In this document: piece by piece, positions 6,140 to 13,306 of the stretch
Layout: every line of letters starts with the position of its first letter
How positions within the stretch are numbered: the stretch's first letter is position 1
Source: AG-12 sp027339635
GTDB lineage: Bacteria; Chloroflexota; Dormibacteria; Aeolococcales; Bog-877
DNA length: 16,277 bases
Direction: 5' to 3'
NCBI GenBank assembly: GCA_027339635.1
Contig: DAHWNZ010000059.1
Location: 1-16,277, forward strand
Program-made: the position numbers and the translations under genes
Notes under the pieces: generated by a model
What the model saw: the letters and a program-made list of their open reading frames with translations, nothing else
What the model was told of the DNA's origin: nothing
Database searches by the model: none

Positions 6140-8553
6140 CCTGGTGGCTTGTCCCGGAAGCGGGAGGACAACGAACCGGGCGCTCCCTCGGTCAATCCTG
6201 CTGACCGAGGAAGTTTCGTGTCGAAGCCAAGGCTGGCGAAGCCCGGCAGGCGCTTGCTGTGCATTCGGGCCAGCACGGGGACTGCCAGGTCGACGTAATC
6301 GTGAACCTCGACCGTGGCCTTGTCGTCCGTCGGGCGCAGCACGCGGCCGACGTACTGGACGATCCGCCCCTTGAAGGCGATCGGGAACGCCAGGAACAAG
6401 GTGTCGAGCGGCGGGCAGTCAAAGCCCTCACCCAGGAAACTGCCGGTGGCGACGAGGAGGAGACCGCCTGCCGGAGGAGGAGCTCCCAGTTCCTTCATCA
6501 CCGCCGCCTGGGCCCTCTTGCCCATCCCTCCTCGGAGCACCAAGGGCGAGTGCCCGAGCCTTCGGAGTTCGGCAACGAGCCGTTCGAGGTGATCGGTCCA
6601 TTGTGTGAGCACCAGGCAGTTCCGCCCCCGGGTGAGGGCGGAGGCGATGTCCCCGCATATCGCCTCGATCCGCTCCCCATCCTCGACCAGGGCTCGGAAC
6701 AGTTGCTGAATGCCCAGGTCGGGCGCGCCTGGAGCCTCGAACCCGGTTCGGTGGACCACGAACTCTAGCTTGTGAGCCCCGGCGTCCGTTCCCTGATTCA
6801 TGCGGTGACGGACCGGTCCACAGTACATGGTGATGAGTCCTTGCAAGCCGTCACGCCGGTACGGAGTGGCGGTCAGGCCCAGCCATCGCTGTACCGGGAT
6901 CTGGCGGACGCACCGTTCGAAGGTGACCGCAGGCACATGGTGGCATTCGTCGACGACGACGAATCCGTAGCCGGCGGTGATTTCGCCGGCGTCCTCGCGG
7001 CGGGCGAGGCTCTGCATCATGGCGATGTCGACGACGCGGGTGGCCCGATTGCGTACACCGTGGAGTTGACCGATCTGACCCGGGGGGAGACCGAGGTGGG
7101 TGGCTAGGCGCTCGCGCCATTGCTCCACCAACGGCTTGCGGTCGACGATCACCAATGTGGGCCTGTCGTGGCGCGCGATGAGTCCACAGGCGATGACGGT
7201 CTTGCCGGAGCCGGGTGGTGCGACCAACACCCCTTGCCCGTGACTGGCCAGGGCATCACATGCCTGTTGCTGCGCCGAAGTCAGGTCCGCCTGGAGACGC
7301 AGGCCGACCGGTTCCGGGTCAGCACACTCTTGGTGGACGACGAGCTGGCTGCCGGCCTCGGCCACGATCGAGGTGGCCTGTTCCCGAACGCCTCGGGGGA
7401 GCAGCAGACCGTCAATGGTCTCGCCGTAGCAACGGATGAGCCGCGGGGTGTTCCAGGTGGAGAAGCGAAGCCTCTCCTTCTCGTAGTACTCCGGGTTGTG
7501 CAGCGAGGCCAGGTGCTTGAGGGCCGCCAGCAGAGCCGGCGGCACGCCGCTTCGATCCACGACCAGCATCGCGCCCGAGCGCGCGTGAATTGTCGCGGGC
7601 GGCTTCTGCGACGCCGTAGATCGAGGCCTCAGATAGGCGGCGCCCTCCGGTCCGGCACCAACCATCTGCATCGAGTCGACCATCGAGGCCAGTGCCCCTG
7701 GCGTCAATCGCGGCAGCCGGCATAGGTGCGCCCACTGGTCCTCTACCGGCTTGAGGGTCGTGGGATCCAGGAACACGGTGGTTCCCTGCTTCCGGCACTT
7801 GCCCTGGAGTGGAAGGGCGATGAGATTGCCGAACGAGCCTCTGGGCATGAAGTCCTGGGTCGGGAACAATCGGTCGTAGCTGGCCAGGTCGATCTCGCCT
7901 CGTTCAGCCATCGCCTCCCGGAGCAGATGCACCCCGAGCAGGCGCGCCGAAGCCGCCGGCACCGGACCGCTGAAGAAGATCCAAACGTGGGCGCCATCCC
8001 CGGAGCGGGACCGCTCGAGTGCTGCGGAAATGCCTGCGGCCCGGGCAGCGTCCAGGTAAGCCAGGGCGTCGAGTGCCCATCCTGTTCCGTCGAAGTCACA
8101 CGCCAGGAGGTGGCAGTCGTCCCCTGCCAGCAGGGGGTACAGCCCGGCGTGGATGTGCCCAGACAGATGGTCAGCGATGACCTCCTCGGACAGTGGCAGG
8201 TACTCGCGCCCTGGCTTGCGAGCATTGGCCCAACCACCCCTGACCGCCGGTGCCCAGCCCGACGTTCCGCTGCGGCCGTTCTCCCATCGGAGCGCATACA
8301 CGTCCTCTCGCCCGGCGAACAGTGATCGGAACAGCGAAACCTTGGTCGGGCCGGTCGATCGCTGGTCCACAGGCGGCAGTCCGGCCTCGTTGCCCGGCTT
8401 CGGCTGCGGGAACAGCTCGGCTCTCCGCGGCCCGGCCGAGGCACTGTCGCGGTCGTCGAGGCTCAGCAGACCGCGGAGGCGCCTGTTCTCAGCTTCCAGC
8501 TCCTCCACTTGACGGCGAAGCTCGGTGATCGAGGGCGCAGCTGACTCGTTCAT
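6136..8553 (-). CDS. TOTE-type archaeo-eukaryotic primase fused to superfamily 2 helicase
   Basis: An 805-residue protein. I start it at ATG 8553 because the residues further upstream are another frame of the broken regulator. It opens with a coiled coil (about 9-30). An AEP-type primase domain follows (about 70-275): ACDFDG gives the metal-binding pair D153/D155, and ERSRSGDGAHVWIFF supplies H189. Next comes an SF2 DEAD/DEAH-like helicase: motif I APPGSGKT (445-452), motif II DECH (535-538), motif III TATP (561-564), motif V around GEGFDCP (708-714) and motif VI QYVGRVLRP (733-741). The primase and helicase arrangement matches the domain named for TOTE conflict systems, which are thought to act against invading DNA; the actual activity here is unknown. 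All visible motifs are intact although neighbouring genes are decayed. Its promoter should lie before the broken regulator, 47 bases upstream. Confidence 0.88.
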   Translation of the reverse strand: MNESAAPSITELRRQVEELEAENRRLRGLLSLDDRDSASAGPRRAELFPQPKPGNEAGLPPVDQRSTGPTKVSLFRSLFAGREDVYALRWENGRSGTSGWAPAVRGGWANARKPGREYLPLSEEVIADHLSGHIHAGLYPLLAGDDCHLLACDFDGTGWALDALAYLDAARAAGISAALERSRSGDGAHVWIFFSGPVPAASARLLGVHLLREAMAERGEIDLASYDRLFPTQDFMPRGSFGNLIALPLQGKCRKQGTTVFLDPTTLKPVEDQWAHLCRLPRLTPGALASMVDSMQMVGAGPEGAAYLRPRSTASQKPPATIHARSGAMLVVDRSGVPPALLAALKHLASLHNPEYYEKERLRFSTWNTPRLIRCYGETIDGLLLPRGVREQATSIVAEAGSQLVVHQECADPEPVGLRLQADLTSAQQQACDALASHGQGVLVAPPGSGKTVIACGLIARHDRPTLVIVDRKPLVEQWRERLATHLGLPPGQIGQLHGVRNRATRVVDIAMMQSLARREDAGEITAGYGFVVVDECHHVPAVTFERCVRQIPVQRWLGLTATPYRRDGLQGLITMYCGPVRHRMNQGTDAGAHKLEFVVHRTGFEAPGAPDLGIQQLFRALVEDGERIEAICGDIASALTRGRNCLVLTQWTDHLERLVAELRRLGHSPLVLRGGMGKRAQAAVMKELGAPPPAGGLLLVATGSFLGEGFDCPPLDTLFLAFPIAFKGRIVQYVGRVLRPTDDKATVEVHDYVDLAVPVLARMHSKRLPGFASLGFDTKLPRSAGLTEGAPGSLSSRFRDKPPG

Positions 8554-8599
8554 CACCGGGTCTTGATGATCCTCAGGAAAGGAGGTCCCCACATCGCCG

Positions 8600-9033
8600 T
8601 CAGGCCGCCTCGGGACCAAGGGCGACTGCGCGCAGCTCCGTGCCGAGTGTCGCCGCGATGTCGCACAGCCGTGCCAAGCTGGCTGGCGGGTAGCCTCAAA
8701 CCATTGTGGCCCTGCTGCTCGGCCATGCTCAGCTCCTCGGCGAGACGACGCTGTGTCCAACGCCTGGCGATGCGGGCCTTGACCAGGGCCATCGCGAGCC
8801 CCGGCAGCGAACCTGCCTCGAAACTCTTGACCGCCCCCGACCGGAGAAGCCCGTACTCCCTCATTTCGGCGTCAGGATGGGCTGCCTGCGAGGGCAGGGC
8901 TGCAATGTCCAGTTCATGCCGCCTCCTGTCGGGGCCGGGGATGGCGAGCTGTCCGGCCAGGTTTGCGATGGCTTCCTCGACAACCGTCCAAGTTCGCCTT
9001 GGTCGCCTGGTATTGCACTTCATTGGCGATCAT
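8600..9033 (-). pseudogene. XRE-type helix-turn-helix regulator broken by three frameshifts
   Basis: Stitching three frames gives one coherent protein of about 145 residues. It starts MIANEVQYQATKANLD (ATG 9033, with AGGAGG eight bases upstream), continues EEAIANLAGQ...REYGLLRSG...ALVKARIARRWTQRRLAEEL, then QWFEATR, and ends LARLCDIAATLGTELRAVAL to TGA at 8602-8600. The pieces lie in different frames: one extra base near 8982, and about one base missing near 8709 and again near 8685. The middle piece carries the XRE helix-turn-helix, which normally continues EQQxQRYEATRYASASLARL. The order and content fit a DNA-binding antitoxin-like regulator. It sits just upstream of the primase-helicase, so it was probably its repressor or partner. 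Intact large genes on both sides argue against poor sequence quality. Confidence 0.7.
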
Positions 9034-9414
9034 CTTGATAGCCTCCTGGCTCCTCAGGTACGGCTGTGGAAACTGTGGAAGGACGGTCCAGGTGGGAGCG
9101 GACATGCCTGGAAGCGTCGGCCGGCGATCTTGCGCTATCGTTCATTCGGACGCGGATCCATAGCTTCCTCCCTGGTCGGCACCATTGGCCCCCACGAGAT
9201 CCGCCGAGGCGGTGCCGCCGCTCCCTCCGATCCTGGTTCTCCTTGGCTCCCACCCCAGTCCCTCTGTTCGCCGTGACGGGATCTCGGCAAGCAGGCTATG
9301 CGGGCCGTCTGGGTCCTCGCCCCGAACGGTCAGATCTTGAAGGAGTCCCACACTGGCGGGCGGGCGCTGCCCCGAAGCCGCTGATGTCAAATCCCGAAGT
9401 GGTACCATCCTGGT
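9034..9414. other. Divergent intergenic region between regulator/helicase operon and toxin-antitoxin operon
   Basis: No convincing gene on either strand; the open frames have arginine- and serine-rich shadow composition. It should carry promoters in both directions. It holds tandem CTGTGGAAA and CTGTGGAAG (9064-9081) close to the minus-strand start and the mazE promoter at its right end. Confidence 0.5.
9064..9081. repeat. Tandem 9-base repeat upstream of the regulator
   Basis: CTGTGGAAA followed directly by CTGTGGAAG, 31 bases before the ATG at 9033. The repeats lie in the likely promoter of the regulator-helicase operon and could be the regulator's own binding site. Read on the minus strand each contains TTCCACA, weakly like a DnaA box (TTATCCACA). 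Confidence 0.4.
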
Positions 9415-9415
9415 A
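9381..9415 (+). promoter_or_regulatory. mazEF promoter with overlapping inverted repeat
   Basis: TACCAT (9403-9408) lies exactly six bases before ATG 9415, a leaderless -10 arrangement; a weak CTGATG stands 16 bases upstream. The perfect inverted repeat TACCA-TCC-TGGTA (9403-9415) overlaps both -10 and start codon, and TGGTACCA (9400-9407) is itself palindromic. This is where an antitoxin repressor would be expected to bind. Confidence 0.55.
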
Positions 9416-9651
9416 TGAGTAAGCAAATCGCGGTTCGGCTGCCCGACGACCTCGTCGAGTTCATTGACCAGCTCGTTGACCACGGCCAAGCCACGAGCAG
9501 GGCGGTCGTTGTTGCGCGCGCAGTTGACCGGGAGCGGCGGCGGCAGATTGCGGCGCGGGACGCGGCCATCCTGTCCCAGGCCAGACGCGACCCTGATCTC
9601 GACAGGCTTGCCGAGTACGCATCCCGTACCCCGTTGGATGACCTCGCCTGA
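9415..9651 (+). CDS. Ribbon-helix-helix antitoxin, MazE type
   Basis: A 78-residue protein. Its N-terminus KQIAVRLPDDLVEFIDQLV, followed by SRAVVVARAV, is a ribbon-helix-helix fold: a short beta strand that enters the DNA groove (residues 3-9), then two helices. The charged C-terminal half (about 40-78) would wrap and block the toxin. It is followed at once by a MazF gene whose ATG overlaps this stop (TGATG at 9649-9653), so the two products are made together. By analogy with such pairs it should repress its own promoter, where an inverted repeat overlaps the -10. Mycobacterial MazE proteins of the RHH class are the nearest comparison I can name; the subfamily is not certain. Confidence 0.85.
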   Translation: MSKQIAVRLPDDLVEFIDQLVDHGQATSRAVVVARAVDRERRRQIAARDAAILSQARRDPDLDRLAEYASRTPLDDLA

Positions 9652-9950
9652 TGCGGCCGATTCATGTCGCTCACCTCGACAAGGCCCGGCCTGTCCTGAT
9701 CTTGACCCGCGAGGTGGTTCGTCCCTACCTCAGCCGGGTGACTGTCGCACCCATCACCAGCACCATCCGGGGCCTATCGACGGAGGTGCCGGTCGGCTTG
9801 GCAAACGGCCTGGATCACGACAGTGTGGTCAGCTGCGACAATATCGTCACTGTGCCAAGGTCGGCACTGGGCAGCCAGATCGGCTCCTTGCTTCCCGCAC
9901 AGGAGCCCGAACTTGCCACCGCCATCCGCGCCGCTTTCGATCTCGACTAA
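9651..9950 (+). CDS. mazF: MazF/PemK-type endoribonuclease toxin
   Basis: A 99-residue protein of normal MazF length. Motifs in order: KARPVLILTRE (about 11-21), RVTVAPITSTIRGL (about 29-42) with the Thr/Ser cluster near the active site, the GLDHDSVVSCDNIVTV block (about 53-68) and a C-terminal helix PELATAIRAAFDLD. The family cuts mRNA or other RNA at short sequence-specific sites and halts growth when the antitoxin is lost. The ATG overlaps the antitoxin stop by one base. It is apparently intact. Such pairs are common near the ends of mobile islands, where they stabilise the element; this one lies about 600 bases inside the inferred right boundary. Confidence 0.9.
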   Translation: MRPIHVAHLDKARPVLILTREVVRPYLSRVTVAPITSTIRGLSTEVPVGLANGLDHDSVVSCDNIVTVPRSALGSQIGSLLPAQEPELATAIRAAFDLD

Positions 9951-10546
9951 CGCTCACGCGTGATCTCCGGCTGGTGACGCCAACCTACACCCGTCTCGGC
10001 AAGGTCTACAGCACCACCACGGTTCCCGACTTCTCCCAAAATGTGCCACGGGCCAGCGGCCATCGCTGGGCTGGTGGGGCAAATGGCTCAGCCGAGACGA
10101 TGGCGGCCTCAAGCTCGGGTGGGTGCCCCTCCGTCACGGCGGCCGGAAGCGGGAGGGGGGCATAGGTCGCTGGGAGGTGGGCTGTCGTAGCAACTTGGTC
10201 AACCGGCACCGCGTGTCTTGGTTTGGCCTCCGCGGTGGCAGCCAGCGTGCGCTGGGGCTCATCCCCGGCTGATCGGGCAACCACCTCCATGGCAACCGTT
10301 GGCTGATCGCGGGCTGGCCCAATACCGAGCTGCCACCGTGTTGGTCCAGTGGGCCGTGCAGGTGACCCAGCTGCCCATCCTCATCGGAGTCGCCGTAGCT
10401 CGAGCTTGGAGGCAGCGGTCCGGCCGCTGGTAAGTTGACAGCTACCGGTGACAGCTACCTGGGGAGACATCGGTAGACGCTGGTGGACACTACGTTCTGA
10501 AGCGAGATCATCAGGCCACTTCAGTGGACGATGCTAGACACCGCAT
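9951..10546. other. Non-coding end segment of the inferred island
   Basis: About 600 bases with no gene I can support. The best candidate is a minus-strand frame of 94 codons (10290-10006) rich in Pro, Ala and Thr, with moderate GC bias at third positions and no recognised motif; it may be a gene relic. A 13-base tandem repeat is at 10436-10461. Confidence 0.4.
10436..10461. repeat. 13-base tandem direct repeat near the tRNA fragment
   Basis: TGACAGCTACCGG followed directly by TGACAGCTACCTG (12 of 13 identical), about 90 bases inside the tRNA-Cys fragment. Arm-type recombinase sites are often short direct repeats at this distance from the core, so this is a candidate arm site; it could also be chance duplication. 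Confidence 0.4.
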
Positions 10547-10597
10547 GGGCGGGCTGCAAAGCCGCGATCCCGGGTTCGATTCCCGGAGTCGCCTCCA
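10547..10597 (+). tRNA. 3' fragment of tRNA-Cys (GCA): displaced attachment site
   Basis: The sequence reads through an anticodon loop CTGCAAA (10554-10560, anticodon GCA at 10556-10558), the 3' anticodon stem GCCGC, a four-base variable loop, a perfect T-arm (CCGGG, TTCGATT, CCCGG at 10570-10586), the acceptor strand AGTCGCC, discriminator T and CCA (10595-10597). No 5' acceptor GGCGACT or D-arm exists upstream. The bases before the loop (GCGGG) fail to pair with the 3' stem at one position, suggesting that identity with the parental tRNA begins about at the anticodon loop. Tyrosine recombinases are known to cross over in anticodon loops and to leave such a displaced 3' piece at the far end of the element. 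It is not a functional tRNA. Confidence 0.8.
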
Positions 10598-10940
10598 GCA
10601 GATTTGAGATCAAGTCGGGCCACCTGGCGGGTCATGCGGTTGGTCGGTAAGGGGGCTTGACCCCTAAGTTGGCCCCAACCGAAGACCATCGCAGTCAGAA
10701 GACGTTGGCGGTGGGCTGGGGTGGGAGCCGGGACCCTTCGCTCTTCTTCGACCATGGCCCGCCTGCAGCCGTCAATCCGTCCTTCGTCCGCGTTGCCGAC
10801 TGTGAGGTTCCACGATGGTCACGTCCCGCCATTTACACCAACACGCGGGACGTGCCCGGGCGTTCCACGAACCGTTGTGGCAGGAAGCTGCACCGCCCGG
10901 TCCGAGGCAGCCTCTGCGGGCCGGCCAACGTTCTGTTTCG
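10598..10940. other. Intergenic region just outside the inferred island
   Basis: No gene is supported. The minus-strand frame across 10534-10755 is a false reading of the tRNA fragment. The main feature is the 10-base inverted repeat at 10820-10854 flanked by 9-base direct repeats. Confidence 0.5.
10807..10870. repeat. 10-base perfect inverted repeat bracketed by 9-base direct repeats
   Basis: CACGTCCCGC (10820-10829) and GCGGGACGTG (10845-10854) are perfect inverted copies around a 15-base loop. GTTCCACGA occurs as direct repeats just outside, at 10807-10815 and 10862-10870. On the minus strand the hairpin starts 87 bases after the lipoprotein stop, so it may be that gene's terminator, although no T-run follows. 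Confidence 0.5.
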
Positions 10941-12164
10941 TCACTGGCTCAGCTGCGGTCGCTGGGACAGTGGAGTCCGCTCAAGTACCTGCCAGTTGGC
11001 GCCCTGGTCCGTGCTGCTCGCGACCACCAGCTGGGTCCCATCCACCACCGCGACCGACCAGTGGCTGCGCACGGCACTTATCTCACCGTCGTAGCCTGCG
11101 TCAAAGGTCGCGTTCTGCCATTCCAGGAATGGGAGCCGTCGGCACATCCACCTGCGACCCACGGCGTTCGTTTCGCAGAGACCGGGAGCCGAAGCCTGAG
11201 TCGACGGTGTGGGGTCGCGGACCGTCCCTATCACCAGGGTCCGGCCACGTGCCACAGTGACCACTTGACCATCGGTGGCACCGGTCTGCTCGACGCCACC
11301 TGCTGGTACCTGGCCAGTGGGCACCGGGACGTAGCCGCCGCCCTCCTCCTGGGTCCATCTGGCGCCTCCGTCGACACTTCCGTAGATCTCGACGGCCGGA
11401 TTGCCCATGAGAGTCCCGTCGGCATAGATGGCGACCAGATGGCCGCCCCCTAATGTCGCCAGCGACGCTTTCCAATGTCGGTACACAGCATGCTTAAATC
11501 GAAGTTGGACCTTCCAGGTTCGACCTCCGTTCGATGTCACAGCTATGCCGGAGGGGCCAGCGAGCCAACCCAGCGTCTCATTCACGAAGTGGACATCTGA
11601 GGCGGGGAGTGGAGTTTCGATCCGCGTCAGCCGCATGCTGGGTTCGCTGATCCGGTGGAGGCCGGTGCTGGTCACGGCGTAGGCGGTGTCGGGAGATGGA
11701 GCCTGGACGCTGCACACGGGCGGTCCAGGGCTCAACGTCCAAGAAATGCCCAGGTTTCTCGACACGAGCAGCCCTGAGGTGGTGGCTGCCACCGTCGTGT
11801 GCTTCGAGGTCCAGGCGAGCTGGTGGATGAAGAGGTGGTCAGTCACGAAGACCGTCTGCCAGGTTCGGCCTCCGTTCGCTGTGCGCTGAATGGCCGCCCA
11901 GGAGATACCGTTGGCTGACTCGTGATTGAACGCGACCACCCCGAGCTCGCCGCTTGCGAAGGCCACGCTGACCTCTTGTTGCGAAGTCTCACCGAGCGAA
12001 CACCCGTTGTCGGCGGATGACGAACCGGTCCGCGAAGTGGGCACAGGACTCGTTGGTGGGGGGGCCGCCGTGGTGGTCGGTGCCGGTGAGCTCCCCGAGG
12101 GGGCGCAGGAGCTCAGGACGGGCGCAAGAAGGAGGAGCAAGGTGGGGAGCAGGGTTCGGCGCAC
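10941..12164 (-). CDS. Secreted lipoprotein with BNR / YCF48-like beta-propeller repeats
   Basis: A 407-residue lipoprotein. The signal peptide MRRTLLPTLLLLLAPVLSSC ends in a lipobox (LSSC) with C20 as the lipidated residue, followed by a Thr/Pro/Ser-rich linker (about 21-50). The mature part carries at least five BNR-type G-x-x-W turns: NGGRTW (97), NLGISW (137), NGGRTW (212), DGGARW (265) and DQGANW (386). Proteins of this kind fold as a sortilin- or YCF48-like beta-propeller on the cell surface; sialidase catalytic residues are not evident, so I do not call an enzyme. GTG 12164 is chosen because it directly precedes the signal peptide. It is transcribed away from the small membrane protein gene, sharing a 294-base intergenic region with it. 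This is likely a core chromosomal gene outside the island. Confidence 0.8.
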   Translation of the reverse strand: MRRTLLPTLLLLLAPVLSSCAPSGSSPAPTTTAAPPPTSPVPTSRTGSSSADNGCSLGETSQQEVSVAFASGELGVVAFNHESANGISWAAIQRTANGGRTWQTVFVTDHLFIHQLAWTSKHTTVAATTSGLLVSRNLGISWTLSPGPPVCSVQAPSPDTAYAVTSTGLHRISEPSMRLTRIETPLPASDVHFVNETLGWLAGPSGIAVTSNGGRTWKVQLRFKHAVYRHWKASLATLGGGHLVAIYADGTLMGNPAVEIYGSVDGGARWTQEEGGGYVPVPTGQVPAGGVEQTGATDGQVVTVARGRTLVIGTVRDPTPSTQASAPGLCETNAVGRRWMCRRLPFLEWQNATFDAGYDGEISAVRSHWSVAVVDGTQLVVASSTDQGANWQVLERTPLSQRPQLSQ

Positions 12165-12422
12165 CCATGGGTAACGCTCCGTCTGCCACCGATGTTCCGG
12201 CGGCCCGGGCTCAGGAGTCAGCGCGCCACCACGCGCTTGGCCCTGATACCGGCGTCTTCAGCACGGCCCCTGGAATCAGAGCCTCGTGGCGATGGCCTGA
12301 CCGGGCTCGCTCTTGCCGAACTCGACACGGTCGGTGCGGCCGGGCGGGACTGAAGCAGGGAGTTCGCCCCGCGTGCGTGGATGCGGGTGTGTCGCCGGTC
12401 CGATCCTGCGCGAAGCTTCGGC

Positions 12423-12452
12423 TGGACACGGTGATGATGGGCGACGTAGCCT
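12423..12452 (+). promoter_or_regulatory. Leaderless-type promoter of the small membrane protein
   Basis: TGGACA (12423-12428, five of six bases match the -35 consensus), 18 bases, then TAGCCT (12447-12452). Six bases later is the GTG start at 12459. No ribosome-binding site is visible, which fits a leaderless transcript. Confidence 0.5.
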
Positions 12453-12458
12453 CTGGGC

Positions 12459-12857
12459 GTGGACCAGACAGGCGCGGCCCCGACTTCGGTTCGCGATCGC
12501 ACCCAGGCGGAGTGCGCCGTACGAAGGCTGCTCTTCATCAGCGAGGCGGACCCCCGCCCCAGCGATGCCGAGGTCGAGCGGGTCTTCAGTCTCTCCCTGG
12601 CTCTGTCGGCGATGCGCTGCATCTTCACCTACATGGTGATGCCCTTCCTGTTGCCCACGATCGGGGCGCTGGCGGGGGCCGGGCCGGTGGTGGGTGTCTT
12701 TCTTTCAGCGGTCGCCCTCGTGTTCGACGTACGGGCGATTCGTGCCTTCTGGCGCGCCGACGACCCCCGGCGCTGGTCGATGACGGCGCTCTATCTGTTC
12801 GTGATCGTCTTCGTCTTGGTGCTGTTGGCGCTGGATCTCCACAGCATCCATCTCTGA
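12459..12857 (+). CDS. Small integral membrane protein, unknown function
   Basis: A 132-residue protein. A polar N-terminal part (about 1-40) precedes three hydrophobic segments at about 45-70, 75-93 and 107-127; between the last two lies the conserved-looking FDVRAIRAFWRADDPRRW. I recognise the general look of small conserved actinobacterial membrane proteins but no named family. GTG 12459 is supported by the promoter six bases upstream and by the absence of a better start. It stands alone: the lipoprotein gene diverges from it, and 449 bases of non-coding sequence follow. Confidence 0.7.
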   Translation: MDQTGAAPTSVRDRTQAECAVRRLLFISEADPRPSDAEVERVFSLSLALSAMRCIFTYMVMPFLLPTIGALAGAGPVVGVFLSAVALVFDVRAIRAFWRADDPRRWSMTALYLFVIVFVLVLLALDLHSIHL

Positions 12858-13306
12858 TCGTGTTCCCGGCCAGGGGCAGAGCGCCGCGCTCGAGCCGGCG
12901 CACTCGCCCATGCCACAGGTCATGGCCGGCTGCTGTTGCCTCGCTGGGAGCGTCGGGACACCGATAGAGTGCGCCGCCTGGTCCGGGATCGGCCCGCGGC
13001 AGGTTCGGGAAGACCCCTGCTCCCGGGCCGAACGCCTCCCGCATCGGGGACGCCGGGGCCGACGGCACCCCATGCTGATCCCTGTGCCAGAGGGCCGCTG
13101 CCGGCCCGGGCGCGCCGTTGGTACCAGGATTGGTGATCACCTTCCCAGCAACCTGCCGAAGCGCGATGGGGATGCATCCTTGACCGGTCCGGCACCGCGG
13201 CCAGGGGTGAGCCGGTTCCGCCTCCCGCGGGTTTGCACAGGGTGGCGGAAGCGGCTCCCAAGGCCCACTGTCCCGGCGCAGCCCCCGGTCCCACTACCTT
13301 GATTGT
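12858..13306. other. Non-coding gap before the EamA transporter
   Basis: About 450 bases with no supported gene. Several frames are open on both strands, as expected at this GC content, but their products are Arg/Pro/Gly-rich without motifs, and the longest minus-strand one overlaps the transporter gene. The right end carries the transporter's -10 element. I see nothing else. Confidence 0.45.
13295..13300 (+). promoter_or_regulatory. -10 element of the EamA transporter gene
   Basis: TACCTT (TANNNT type) lies exactly six bases before GTG 13307. No clear -35 and no ribosome-binding site are visible. The layout matches the other leaderless-looking starts in the window. Confidence 0.4.

Noticed and set aside
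8554..8760. Longer N-terminus for the primase-helicase
   Set aside because: These 69 codons are another frame of the broken regulator's C-terminal part, so the helicase starts at ATG 8553.
8553..9023. 156-codon minus-strand frame upstream of the helicase as a complete gene
   Set aside because: Its middle is regulator-like, but its first part and its tail are out-of-frame readings of the same gene; the coherent protein needs two other frames.
10006..10290. 94-codon minus-strand frame as a gene
   Set aside because: Third-position bias is only moderate, there is no ribosome-binding site and no motif; kept as a possible relic only.
10534..10755. 73-codon minus-strand frame
   Set aside because: Its residues are the reverse reading of the tRNA-Cys fragment, a common false gene.
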